Shown: positions 39,660 through 50,482 of the stretch, piece after piece
Layout: each line of letters starts with the position of its first letter
How positions within the stretch are numbered: position 1 is the first letter of the stretch
Origin: Cristatella mucedo
Taxonomy: Eukaryota; Bryozoa; Phylactolaemata; Cristatellidae
Reading direction: 5' to 3'
Assembly (NCBI GenBank): GCA_009760855.2
Contig: WPIO01000107.1
Span: 811,001-871,000, forward strand
DNA length: 60,000 bases
The notes under the pieces: generated by a model
Seen by the model: the letters and a program-made list of their open reading frames with translations, nothing else
Databases searched by the model: none
Told to the model about the DNA's origin: nothing
Position numbers and translations under genes: made by a program

Positions 39660-42450
39660 AACTGCTCCGTTCCGGTAATAGTCATAACTTCCTCACGAGA
39701 GACGATCGTGATCGCACGGCTCTTAAAAATACGTAGTCGGTGCGTAACTCCTCCTGCGACAAAGGTGAATCATGAATCTTAGTCAAATTGTGGCAATGGT
39801 TTTGAAAAATTTAAGGTCAGGATTGTAAAAGCCTTGCGCGGACAACCAGAAGTCAGCACTGATCTCTTTGCTCATGTTCTTTTAAAATAGTCTGCGAGAA
39901 ATACGTTCATGCCTACTTATAAAAACAGGCTGATCAGCAGGAAGCCGATAGACAGTAATGCGATTACTTTCACTGCTATTTCTTTGATCCACCCTAATCG
40001 TCTTGCCGCTTCAGCCTTGACATTCTAATACTCAGTTTGCAGTTTGTTGCGTACGTCTTTGGTTATCGAGTAAGCACTGAAAATCGCTTCGCTTTCCGAG
40101 TGGCTTTATTAATCAAGGTTCAGTAGTTAGGGCGCGTGAAAGGTTCAAAACGTTGAAACTAATCGTAACTAACCAGGACTTAGCCAGAGAAGAGAGACAG
40201 GGACATTTTTAGAGGAATTCAGTGATAGGATTTTTATGAGATTTTGTAGGAGCGGCCTAGAGTAGCAGTCGGGGCCAGTTGGCTTTCATTTCCACGCCAT
40301 GCAGTGCTCGTCGTCAAGCCTGGCCAGCGACACAAAACTGGAGACTGATTAATTCGAAAATAGGTCGTGATAAGCGAGTAGGAGGAGCAGGGTGATACAG
40401 AATTGCCTAAATAGATTCATTATGACTGCTGACTGGGCTATAATGTAGGAGGAATTCTGACCAAAGCAGCTCTTTTAACCGCGATAGGGCAGTCGCGATT
40501 TAGCAAATTCCGGAGACGTCGACGGCATCCATTCCAACCACGACGACGAGAAACTCGACGCCGTTCAGTCTCGTGGCACTGCGACAGCTGTTACCCGCTT
40601 GGTTTGAGATACAGATGATGGCAAGCGCAAGTCGAAACCTTGGGCGGTGACAGCAAATTGGATTGATGATTTCGTGCGCTAGAAGACGATTGAAAACGAC
40701 CGGCAGGTAAGCCCGCTGGCCGGCACGCCCATTGGCAGATATGCCCATTGGAGCGGCGCTGTCCGAGGTTGCTGCAGCGTTCTCGGTCGCAGATCAATGC
40801 CAACCAACCGTCCATCAGCAGAGGCGTTATTGTCTACCGGCCTGTACCGCTCGGCTAGGCGCGGGCAGCTCTCTGCAGATATATCTCAGCGCCATATTAA
40901 GAACAAAAGTGTGTTTTCTTTTTACTTTTCGCGGACGCCGCTTCATGAGTTCGCGTCGTACTTTCCGCCGTCAAGGCTGCGGTCGGTGTTGTGCGAACTC
41001 GCGTCAGTGACGTCGGTGTCTCGGCAGATTTGCCGGTCGGCGATCTCGCGACGCGAAGCGTAAAGTTCATGAGATCGAGCACATCGGCGGCCGAAGGGGT
41101 GCGCGCAGTTTTCGAGACGCGGGCGGGCATCAGTCGACCGGCGGCCGACGAGTGCTCTCCGCTTGCAGCAGTGCTAGAATCGCGGCGATGGACTACGTAG
41201 ACCGGTTCGCTTGCCCGTCGTGGCTTTGACTGAGCTCTTCGACGTCACACTAAGTTATTCGCCTTTGTGCGCTCGTCACTCAGCTTTGCCGCTCGCTCGG
41301 CATACTTCTCTAAAACAGTGCTCTGCAACGAAGCACTCGATGACCTCGACCGCCTCCGAGCAGCGCCGCCGCGCCATTCTTTTCCACTGCGTTCAAGCGT
41401 TGGACCAAGAGGTCTTAGTACTTTGCAGCTCTTTTTCCTGCATTTTCGCAGCTCCACCACGCGGCGAGCGGGGTGGCGGCACGGCGAGATGTAAAGTCAA
41501 TAAGCTGAGCCGAATTTGGCCACGCCCACTCGACGGCCATCTCGAAGGTGTGATCGATCGGCCCACTACCCACCGCTTTGTTAAAGGCGAAGCGCTCCGC
41601 ATAGAGTCGTCGTAATAGCAACGTCGTCGCCCGATTCCAAGCTGCGCTAAGAAACGGCGTTCGCCGTCTGTCTACGTTTAAGACACATTAATGTGCTCGC
41701 TGTGCCCGATATAAGAAACCGCCGCTAGAACTCGGCTACGGGCGCCTTGGTGGCGCACAGCGAGCGCATCCGCTACGCCCCAATCGAGTCTTTGCTGAAA
41801 GTCCACGAGTCGGCTGGCGGCGGAGAGCAGCAGCGGTGGCGGCGAGTGTCCAGGCGTTCGCATCTAGGCAGAGAAAAGACGCCGCCGATGCGCGGCGTCG
41901 TCGCTCGCCTTCCGATCGGTCGTTCGACGGCGGCGCCGCCGGCGTCATACTCCCTAGGAATTCGCGGCTGCGACCGCGAGCCGATGGGCGGCTCTTGCCA
42001 TGTACCAGCCGGTGACTGACTCGTTCTTCGGCCCGTCTCGTTCCGCCCCATCCCCTCCGATGCCAATGATCAGCGGCGGCGGCCGGCGCATCGCAACGGA
42101 TCGATCGGCGGCGGCGAGCTTGGCACGGTGGCCGCTCGCAGCCGGAGCGTCGGGCGACAGATGACGTCGACTGTTAGGCAGATTTCCGGCATCGTGCACC
42201 TCGCCGGGAGGCGTCCGCACGCGTCAGCAGCCTCGGAGACCGGGTAAGCAGCGGCTGACCGCCCAGAACGAAAGCGCTAACTACGCGGCGAGGAATGGCG
42301 ACGGTCGGGCGCGGTGAGGGTGGGTGGTCGCAATAACAAATTGGGCAGCGACTGTAGCAGACGTACGTCTGCAACAACCGGTCTAGCGAAGTAGGCGGCG
42401 GTGGCGTTGGCGGTGGACGCAGGCTGACACACCGGGGCCGACTATGACGG
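37600..42450. other. Long GC/CpG-rich tract without recognisable gene
   Basis: About 4.8 kb, much of it clearly richer in GC and CpG than the flanks (most strongly 37.9-38.6 and 40.9-42.4 kb). Overlapping open frames occur on both strands, as expected from composition. None shows a family motif. An imperfect tandem duplication (period about 114 bp; GCGAGAGGCCGGCAATCGT at about 38167 and 38280) is present. It separates the two divergent GCNT copies and may be promoter or CpG-island DNA. A (CT)n block interrupts it at 39478-39656. Confidence 0.55.
39478..39656. repeat. (CT)n / (CCCT)n microsatellite
   Basis: About 180 bp of CT with two internal CCCTCCCTCCCT blocks. Its SLSLSL/RERERE open frames are artefacts. 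Confidence 0.97.
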
Positions 42451-42842
42451 GCTGCCTAGTATTGCGGTAGTCCCGAAGTTGTCGCCAGCACTCCGAAGCG
42501 GCAAGTTATCCTTGGAGGAATGAGGTGAATGAGGTTCATCTGCCACCACATGCAGTTTACGGCGCCGTAAGCCCCGTTTGTATACGGATATCCGCGAGCG
42601 TTCTGAGCTCTTGCAATGCCGGTCTCATCAGGCGAAGAAGCCCTTGCATGCCACACAAGCGAAGAGGTAATGTCCGTGCCGTCACAGCTCTGACTGCAGC
42701 ACATAAACGAACGTCGCCGCACTTTGTTAGGCATGCTATTACTTCGCAGCATTTGAAAACCGGGTAATGCAGAGAGTAAGTGACGTCGACGTGGCAGCGT
42801 AGGACTGCTAGATTAGAGGTGCCCGAACCAGTAGGCAGATTG

Positions 42843-44035
42843 ATGTATTGTAATGTTATGCATCTCCGTCCGTAACTCCACAAAGCCACGAAAGATAAGT
42901 GACCGTGACTGTGGTGCACTCAAAGCTTCAACGGCTTTTGGTGCGTATTCGGTAGTCAACAGACTTCATCTCACGAAACAAAGAGAAAGTGGGAAGCGTG
43001 GCTGAGTCAGGAGGGAGTAGAGAAAGTGAATAGAATGGAAGTAGCAGCTCAGTTTGACTGGAAAGAATATGCAACAATCAACAGAAGTGGAGTAGATGTT
43101 TTTCATCGGAATTGCAAAAGTGAGCTCCGCAATCTAGGTCCTGCAGAGCAAAAGCTTCTATCACCAACAGTCAATAAGCCTGCAACTTGAACGGGTAATT
43201 TGTTGTCCATTGAGGAGCTGAGAACACGAAGAGGTTGAAACTGATGCAGCTGTTCAGCTATTTGTATAGGAGCCAACGACATCTACTCTCCAACTGCCGA
43301 CTATGGCACATCTTTTTCAGCGGTCCTCAACTGCTACTTCTATGCTACTCACTACCTCAACTGCTCTCCTAACTCTGCTATGCTTCCCACTTTCTCTTTG
43401 TTGCGTGAGACGAAGTTTGTTGGCTACCGAATGCGTACCGAAAGCCGCTTAAGGCTGTGAGTGCGCTATACAAAACTCTCCTGCGTAACACCCACATGGT
43501 CTTTATGACTTTGTGGAGTTACTGACGGAGATACATTACATTACATGAGCCGGGCCCCGTGGGTCAGCGAAAAAACTTTACTGTTTCTCTTGATCAACCG
43601 GAAGCCATAGAAGCTGCTTCTGCAAAGGAGACACATTGTCAAACCCCCGGGATGTATTAACTAGTCTCACAGCCATATTCACAACTAGCTGCAATGGCAA
43701 AGTAGCTTTTCGATAGCCCAACTAAAATGGAATTGTAACAATATACTACTCTAGACAGAACCAAGGATCTAGTTATATTTTTGCAAGCCACCATGGTAGA
43801 CAGTCCCTAATCATAGATGGAGATCAGATGTGATGTCTAGCAGTGAAGACATTACTCCTAACGAAACTTTTAAACGAATTCAGTTTTCCAAGACGACAAC
43901 TAAACTCCGAGCATACAGTGAGGGTCGCATAACAGCATCACCTATCAGAAGAGCAAAGTCTTCTTGTCCAGCCGCACGCTTAGGGTTTCCTCTGGATAAC
44001 AGTCAAGTTTTATCGCCGTTCAGGCAGCTAGCCGG
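42843..44035 (-). mobile_element. Family A LINE, old long copy A8, split by copy A5
   Basis: Minus-strand element whose 3' end is at 42843 (GATGCATAACATTACAATAC tail) and which extends back through the C-terminal domain into the RT, to about 44035. It is recognisable as the reverse complement of RT motif regions: GATTGTCGAG-type landmarks, CCCACGGGGCC / LTHK region, and the GHPKR / LNDDK region near 43980-44010. It is interrupted at 43275-43546 by the younger A5. The frame is destroyed by many changes. Confidence 0.8.
43275..43546 (+). mobile_element. Family A short 3' copy A5, nested in A8
   Basis: 272 bp starting AACGACATCTACTCTCC and ending GGAGATACATTACATTACAT. Flanked by GAGCC at 43270-43274 and 43547-43551. 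Close to A1/A2 in sequence, therefore recent. One extra A at about 43451 shifts its remaining frame. Confidence 0.93.
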
Positions 44036-44642
44036 TCTCTGTCCACGGTATTGGCGGCGTCTGAAGCAAGCGCTACAACGAAGTCTGACGCCTCGCCTGA
44101 GCATCTCTCGCGGCTTCGATCATCCGACGATCGCCGGCCTCCCTACTCGTTACCCGGCTCGGCATATTTTCCTTTTATGCACGCTGCTCCAAATTGGCCA
44201 CACTCTGCTTCCCCCCCCCCCGCAGCGCTGCTCATACCAAAAGTGTGGTCTCCTGTGATCGTTGTCGTGATCGTCCGAGGCCGGCCACAAGTTCGCCCCT
44301 CCCGAAGCGCTCAGAGCGCTTCGGGGCGCATTAAAAAACTGGCCCGTCCCTACCGCGATAACGCCGACGAGCTGATTTCACGTTACGCTCGCGAAAGCTG
44401 ATTTTGATACGATCGCATGCTAGGAACGCTGAATGAGCAGCAAACTACAGCGAAGTCCAGCTCGGGTCGACTCGCTAATGTTGCTGCCTGTTTTTCAGCA
44501 TCGGATGACGAGACGAGAGAGTAACGCTGAGTTCCCGGCTTAGGAACGAGAGTCTCCGCCCAAAAAAAGCGAGTTCTTTCTGCATCCCGGCGACCTAGCG
44601 GCGGCTAATCGCCGTACGCTTGCGGCTGGGTGAAGTTAGTTC
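44036..44642. promoter_or_regulatory. 5' flank of the GCNT gene (unspecified)
   Basis: GC-rich 600 bp before the GCNT start codon, with a C12 run near 44209-44221. No TATA box or clear initiator can be pointed to. A promoter is inferred only from position. Confidence 0.3.
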
Positions 44643-46145
44643 ATGCTCATGAAGCTCCCAGAGTCTTCGAACTCGGTCGCTTATCCGATTCAGCATGGCC
44701 TGCTCATTAGAGACGGCGGCGGCGGCAGCGGCAGCGGCGGCGGCCAGAGCTCGGCTGTCAGCAGCGCCAACAGCGACAGTAGCTCGCAGCGCCCGGATTC
44801 ATCCGATAGGAAGCGCCGCGGCCGCCGCGGCCGCTGCGGGCGAACGCTGTGGCGGAGGAAGACGTTCGCCGGCGCCTTGCTACTGTCGGCGCTGATGGGC
44901 CTGCTGCTAGCGGCGCCGACGAGTCTTGGTCCTGCCGCTCGACGGACGCAAGCCGCGCGAGGCTCTCGCGGCCGGAAGTCGATCGCGTCGGACGCCTGGC
45001 GGGCAGCGTACGGCAACTACACGAGCGAGCGCTGCGCGCAGCTCGCGCGCGGCGACGAAGCGGAGCAGCGCGAGGCGTCGCGCTTCCTGGCTCCTCGCGG
45101 CCACGCGTTCCCGTGCTACCGGGACGACTACCTGGGCAGCGCGCCGTGCGCCGAGCTCCTCGCCGCCGCCGTCGACGGTTACTCGGCGACGCAGGAGGAG
45201 CTCGACTTCCCGCTGGCGTTCAGCCTGCGCGTGCACACGTGCGCCACGCAGGTCGAGCTGCTGCTGCGCTCCGTCTACGCGCCGCACAACTTCTACTGCA
45301 TCCACGCCGACGGCCGCGCGCCGGCCAGCTTCCTCGCGGCCGTGCGTCGGCTGGCCGAGTGCCTGCCCAGCGTGCGGCTCGCGCGCGTCGACCCGGACTT
45401 CGTGTACGCCAGCGCGTCGCAGATGGCCGCCGATCTCGAGTGCATGCGCGTGGCGCGCGCCTCGCCCGCGCCGTGGCGCTACCTGGCCAACCTGGCCGGC
45501 CAGGAGCTGCCGCTCAAGACGAACCTCGAGCTCGTCCGCATGCTGCGCCGCCTGAACGGCTCGAGCCACTTTTACATCTACGACAATCCGCATCGCCGTC
45601 GCCAGGATCGCTCCTACTGGTGTACTCACGAGGCCAGCGGGCGGACGGTTCGCTGCCGGTGGCCGCTCGCCTCCAAGCCGCCGCCGCCCGGCAACGTTAC
45701 CGTCTACAAGAGCTACTCCAACGGCATTTTCAGCCGCGCGTTCGCCGAGTACTTGCTCGACGACGCGTACGCGCGCGAGCTGTACGACTGGTTCAGCGAC
45801 ACGCTGTGCCCCGAGGAGCACTACTTCGCCACGCTCCTCGCGCTGCCGCGCTCGCCGGGCGGCGGCGCCTGGGGCCGCGTTCGGCAGCGCGCCATCGTGT
45901 GGCACGGGCGCAGCGGCGGCGGCCGAGCGTGCGCTGCGGGACGCTTCGTTCACCGGATATGCATCTTCACGTCAGCCGACCTGCCGCGTCTCGTTCGGCG
46001 CCCGGAGCCGTTCGTCAACAAGCTGCACTTCGAGGACGACCCCGTGGCCGTCCGCTGCCTCGTCAGCAGCGTCGTCGAGCGCCGACGCAGGCAGAGCGCG
46101 CTCGCTCTCGGCGGCGCTTCGGGCCGGTCGGGAGGGCGCCGCTAG
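44643..46145 (+). CDS. GCNT-family beta-1,6-N-acetylglucosaminyltransferase (core-2/I branching type), intact
   Basis: Single-exon gene of 500 codons. The start is fixed: an in-frame TAG lies two codons upstream. Order: cytoplasmic tail of about 72 residues (Gly/Ser-rich, then RKRRGRRGRCGRTLWRRK), type II signal anchor at about 74-92 (TFAGALLLSALMGLLLA), a stem, and a Branch domain from about 178. Landmarks are ELDFPLAFSLRVHTCATQ (186-203), YAPHNFYCIHAD (212-223), FVYASASQMAADLECM (253-268), NLAGQELPLKTNLELV (283-298), NVTVYKSYSNGIFSRAF (351-367), CPEEHYFATL with the probable catalytic Glu392 (389-398), and ICIFTSADLP / PFVNKLHFEDDPVAVRC near the C-end. Many Cys fit the disulfide-bonded family; sequons are at 125, 305 and 351. 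It acts in the Golgi, adding GlcNAc beta-1,6 to O-glycan or polylactosamine chains; exact acceptor unknown. GC content is extreme. Xylosyltransferase (same domain) is less likely. Confidence 0.93.
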   Translation: MLMKLPESSNSVAYPIQHGLLIRDGGGGSGSGGGQSSAVSSANSDSSSQRPDSSDRKRRGRRGRCGRTLWRRKTFAGALLLSALMGLLLAAPTSLGPAARRTQAARGSRGRKSIASDAWRAAYGNYTSERCAQLARGDEAEQREASRFLAPRGHAFPCYRDDYLGSAPCAELLAAAVDGYSATQEELDFPLAFSLRVHTCATQVELLLRSVYAPHNFYCIHADGRAPASFLAAVRRLAECLPSVRLARVDPDFVYASASQMAADLECMRVARASPAPWRYLANLAGQELPLKTNLELVRMLRRLNGSSHFYIYDNPHRRRQDRSYWCTHEASGRTVRCRWPLASKPPPPGNVTVYKSYSNGIFSRAFAEYLLDDAYARELYDWFSDTLCPEEHYFATLLALPRSPGGGAWGRVRQRAIVWHGRSGGGRACAAGRFVHRICIFTSADLPRLVRRPEPFVNKLHFEDDPVAVRCLVSSVVERRRRQSALALGGASGRSGGRR

Positions 46146-46730
46146 AGGACGCGACAGTGTGCCGCTCCTGGCTGCGCTTGGGCGCCGCGCCGGAAGTCGC
46201 CCCAGCAGCCCTCCGAAGCACCCGTCTCTCGATCGGCGAGATTCGTTTGATGCGCTGCAATGACCTCGAGCGAGCGACCGGCTCGAACTAACCGGATCGA
46301 ACCGGACCGGATCGAAGGAAGCGAATCGAGAGCGCTGCACGCGCCGAACCCGCTTCTGTCCGTCGAGCTCTGGGCGAAGGGGAAGCGAGCGGCAGCGGTG
46401 GGAGTGGCCGAGCAGCGGTAGGAGAGGCAGGCGTAGGGCCCCACGCAGCAGCGCCTCGGCCGCTTCGGCTCGCTCGGAGCGCCCCGCGGTGTCGCTCGGA
46501 GCGCCCCGCGGCGTCGCTCGGGCACCGGCACCTGTCAGCGAGGCGTCTCGAGCTGGCGCTCTACAGGAGACATCGCAGGAGGCCGCTCACACGCGACTCG
46601 CCAAACTGACGGGCTGCGAACGGTTCGCGATGGCGGTTTTAAAATGGAGTGCTAAGCCGAGCGGTGCCCGGTGACGGGCGCTGCCCTGTGCGCGATGGAG
46701 TTTAAAAAGGAGTGCTAAGCTGAGCTGGCT
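46146..46730. repeat. GC-rich 3' flank of GCNT with two small tandem repeats
   Basis: A 22-bp unit (CGCTCGGAGCGCCCCGCGG plus 3 bases) is repeated about 2.4 times at 46470-46520. A unit of about 65 bp (GCGATGG ... GGAGTGCTAAGC) occurs at about 46628 and 46693. Likely 3' UTR or flank. No nearby AATAAA; ATTAAA occurs at about 46793. Confidence 0.6.
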
Positions 46731-47885
46731 TGTTTTTTTCTTTTCACTTCACTTTGAGCAAAAAGGCCGTCAGAGAAATTATTGTTTTCGCTATTAAAGA
46801 GAGTCCTCCAGCGCGGAGTTCTCCATCAACGAGTTCTCCACCGACGCCTCCAGAGCGGAGTGTGCACAGTCGGCTAAGGGCCGTGAGAACTAAGCACAAA
46901 TTAGAGAAATCCTCTGCCACCGTTTCCGGAGGTGAAGGTCCTCTGTGGCTGAAACGTCGCTCACTGGCTGCCTCAACTTCATGGCAGCGACAGGGGCGAT
47001 TCCATCAGTAGATGGGTAATCTCTAACAAGCTCTCGGGTGTGCGACAGCCCTAGGACAATCTATTCGCATGCTTGGTAGCGCGACCGAGCGGCAAATCTC
47101 CCCACTTCATCGCTAAGCACTTTATTCATAACCGTAACATAACATAACAAGAGCCGTACTGGCCAAGACCCGTCTACCGAGCTATGAAACCGCCGGCATA
47201 GAGGTATCTCTCTCATCAGTGGCGGAGTCGTGGTGTGAAGGTAGGCGGCAAGCTATCCGGATTGTGATAAAGGTTGTGGAAACCGCGTCTTTTGTTCAAC
47301 GTGTGAACTGCACATGCACATAGATGGAAGTATGCGACGATCTCACCATTCGTTTCCATTGCATCCTTTTCTTTCTCAACAGAAAAATAAAAACTTTATT
47401 TCTTTCTTTATAACTTTATTACTTTATAACTTTATTTCTTTCTGCTGACTGTACATGTGTCATAAAGCAAGTATGTAAATATACTTAGTGATAGCATGCA
47501 CCGTATCAGCACGTATAAGCGCTGAAAGATAAATTCACAAGGACGGATCCAGCCAATACTGCTAGGAGCATGTGCGTGTGTAATATCTTTTAACATGTCA
47601 AGTAAGCAGAGGTCGCTACTTCATTCAGGGGGAGAGGTGAGATCCAGAGTTTGAGATAATGCAAACGAAAAGGTCTCAAAAGGAATTAAAATTCGTATGA
47701 GACGCAGATAAATGATTTGAGTCAGAAGAACTGGTGGTAGACTGCATAGCATTATGGACAAGTAGCTCAGTGGGTAGGCTGGAGCCTTGTATCGAGAGAC
47801 GAGCGGACATTTTACTTGTTACTGACATTTATAGCTAAATTTTTTCATTTTACTTGATACTGTAATGCCCCATGATTTGTAATGA
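46731..47885. other. No gene recognised
   Basis: Intergenic DNA with T-rich simple sequence (TTTATTTCTTTCT-like) near 47390-47440. A tRNA-like patch (GTAGCTCAGTGGGTAGGCTG) occurs near 47763 but lacks a matching T-arm. Confidence 0.4.
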
Positions 47886-48792
47886 CCCATGCCTTGCCGT
47901 CATTCGCTACTGGATATCGGAAGTTCACATGAAACTAAATGACGATAAAACCGAACTTCTGCTCACAGGATACCCTAAGCGTGTAGCTGAATGAGAAGGC
48001 TTTGCTCTTCTAATAGGTAATACTCTTGTGCGATAAAAGAATCATTCAGAAGACTGCTTCTACAGCTTGCCAACACGTCCGATCCCTATCTAAGATAAGA
48101 AGCTGTCTTTGCATGGTGGCTTGCAAAACAAGCTCCTTATCTCTGTCTTGGCTTGATTATTGTAATTCCCTTTGGCGGGGCTACCAAAAAAGAAACTAGG
48201 CCACTGCAAATGGCTATGAATATGGCTGCAAGGCTAGTTTCAAGTCCCAGAGGTTTGACCAAGCGTCTCCTTTGCTAAAAGAGCTAGGATGGATGCCCGT
48301 TGATCAGCGGATCCAGAGCAAAGTTCTTACGCTGACCCCCAAGGCCCGCCACGGCTTGGCTACTCCATACCTTGCTGAACTGATGCTCCAGTTTCAGCCT
48401 CCTCGCGCCCTCAGGCTCTGTATTGACAATAAATTAGCTGTTCTATTCGTCCGCTTAAAGACAATTGGCGACAGAAGCTTTAGCTCTGCAGGCCCCAGAC
48501 TATGGAACTCGCTTCCAGGATTCTTGGGCAACGAGAACTAATCTCCTGCTGCCGACTATGGCTCATCGTTTCCAGCGGTCCTGAGCTGCTACTTCCATGT
48601 TACTCACTACCTCAACTGCTCTCCTGACTCTGCTATGCTTCCCACTTTCTCTTTCTGCGTGAGACGAAGTCTGTTGGCTACCGAATGGGTAAATAAAGCC
48701 GCTTAGGCTGTGAGTGCGCTATACAAAACTCTCCTGCGTAACACCCACATAGTATTCATGACTTTCTGGAGTTTACAGACGGAGATAATAAT

Positions 48793-48832
<40 letters not shown>

Positions 48833-49141
48833 TACTTGATAAATCGCCCTCAGAGAAATTAATCTTTTTCTAGGTGCTTTACATTTGCTGCAAAGGGAAA
48901 TGCAATTTAATGGCAAGTAAAATCATGCTTGAAAAACAAACAAAATGAATAACATGGTTAGGAGTGACATGCACAGGGTCAGCATGCAAATGTGGTTAGT
49001 GGCAGCATGCACAGTGTCAGCATGCATAAGCACGTGAAGGACGAATCACAGGGACCCACTAAATGCGGTCCTAAATAGGTGTGTTTTTAAGTTCCCTTTA
49101 AATGTGGTCATGTCAGGGGATGAGATACATTAAATTAAATT
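47886..49141 (+). mobile_element. Family A LINE, old copy A6, 3' tail split by LINE B10
   Basis: Starts after the catalytic RT box (relic SYWISEVHMKLNDDKTELLL) and runs to the 3' end with many small deletions. Part remains open at 48272-48541 (ELGWMPVDQRIQSKVLTL ... GPRLWNSLPGFL). The tail is cut at GGAGATA (48787) and resumes after B10 as GAGATACATTAAATTAAATT. Confidence 0.85.
48788..49121 (-). mobile_element. Family B LINE 3' end, copy B10, nested in A6 tail
   Basis: Minus strand: ATCCCCTGACATGACCACAT, 3' non-coding part, tail hairpin, (TTA)n at 48788-48832. Flanked by GAGATA at 48782-48787 and 49122-49127, a 6-bp target duplication. Confidence 0.9.
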
Positions 49142-49769
49142 GTATGGTTATGAGCTATGAGTTTGACTGCTGAACATCGATTGCAAACTCTAGGCGTTGC
49201 CGCTGATTTACAATAGAGCCGATTACAAAATCACTATAATAACACTATTATAAGCCGAGGCTTCAGTGTAGTGCGATCTGTTGTTATGCAATAACAAGAT
49301 TATTGCATGACTTATAGCCTAGAGATTATGTAAGCCATGGTTGTGACCCCTGTCGCTCTCATGGAGCAACGAACGGTCTGCCGGTCGGTCAGTCAGTCCT
49401 GGCGCCGAGCGCGAGTTGCGTCAGCCCATTAGTGATTCGGCCTGGCAGACACCTATCATATCAGCGGTAAAGTACATGCTGTTGTTGTGCTTTTTATAAT
49501 ACGGTTTGGTAGTTAGCACTTTGTGCAGAATATCGAGCGTCGTGCTGTTAACGTTGTCCGAGCGTCACGTCGTTGCGCATTGCACGCGTTGTGCCGCTAC
49601 CCGAACTAGTGAGGGTTGCTTGGTCATAATATCATTCCGATGATCGGGTTCATTTCGGGATGTGCTTCCGGCGGTCGATAGAAACTTCGACGGGGTGATG
49701 GTCGACTGGTAGGACATGGCTTCCGGTGGTGCGTAAGTGTAGAGCAGAGGTCGGCAAACTCCGGCCTTT
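49142..49769. other. No feature recognised
   Basis: Intergenic DNA; no gene or repeat supported. Confidence 0.4.
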
Positions 49770-49859
49770 AATAATAATAACAATAATGCACTTGATAAAG
49801 CGCCCTCAGAGACCTCAATCTCTCTTTCTAGGCGCTTTACATTTGCTGCAAAGGGAAAA
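49770..49859 (-). mobile_element. Family B LINE tail only (B12), joined to SINE S1h
   Basis: Minus strand: TTTTTCCCTTTGCAGCAAAT, hairpin AAAGCGCCTAGAAAGAGAG ... GAGGGCGCTTTATC, ATT/GTT repeats. The last base of SINE S1h's tail directly precedes it on the same strand. Confidence 0.85.
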
Positions 49860-49999
49860 AGTAGCACTTAAAGAGAACTTAATCTGTACTCGGGTGCTTC
49901 ACATTTGCCACAGGACTTGAGCCCGCGACCTCGATCATCGAATACATTAACCTTGATCTCGCTTGAGGCAAGCACTTTAACCATCGGGCTGAACCAGCC
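49860..49999 (-). repeat. SINE S1 copy (S1h), insertion subfamily
   Basis: Minus-strand S1 with the extra block (CATCGAATACATTAACCTTG on the plus strand) shared with S1c. Its tail lacks the terminal simple repeat and runs straight into the family B tail. Confidence 0.85.
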
Positions 50000-50348
50000 C
50001 CACTTTAGGCCAGATATGGCCTAGCTAGTACTCCAGTCCGGCCTTGCGCCCCCTTAGTTTTTATTATTGGATCAAGCCTAATTTAGTTATCTCGGTTTTA
50101 TTCCCATTCATTACTGCTGGTTGCAGCTCAAGTTCTCTGTGGCCTGTGTTTACATTTAGAACTAATATCAGTTGCTTGTATGAAACCGAAGTGACTGACC
50201 GGCGAGGGATGTCTACCCCTATAATTCCCGTTTGCATTTGTCCGTCTGTCTGTTGCGACTGCTTGTTTGTCTGGCGGCCACGCTCCTTCGTGGCGGCCCC
50301 GCGGAGTGTGCGTGGTTTCTTCTGGCCTAGCGTAAGTGAATAAATAAG

Positions 50349-50482
50349 TAATTCATTTATATAGCGCCCCAAGAGAACTTAATCTCTATTCAGGCGCTTC
50401 ACATATGTCACGGGGCTCGAGCCCACGACCTCAGTCAGACCTTGGTCGGGGCGAGCACCTTAACCGCTAGACCAAACCAGCT
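50349..50482 (-). repeat. SINE S1 copy (S1i), near-consensus
   Basis: Minus strand: GCTGGTTTGGTCTAGCGGTT head, B-box-like GGCTCGAGCC, tail AATAGAGATTAAGTTCTCTT GGGGCGCTATATAAAT. Confidence 0.92.

Noticed and set aside
43830-44258. 142-codon plus-strand frame
   Set aside because: It is the antisense of the old LINE copy A8.
44643-46145. Xylosyltransferase or glucuronosyltransferase identity
   Set aside because: The protein shares the Branch domain, but size, the N-terminal layout and the PEEHYFATL and NLAGQELPLKTN blocks fit the GCNT group better.
44849-46291. 480-codon plus frame and 348-codon minus frame over the GCNT gene
   Set aside because: Extreme GC makes all frames open. Only the frame starting at 44643 carries Branch-domain motifs.
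47755-47820. tRNA-like sequence GTAGCTCAGTGGGTAGGCTG
   Set aside because: No T-arm or acceptor stem could be paired.
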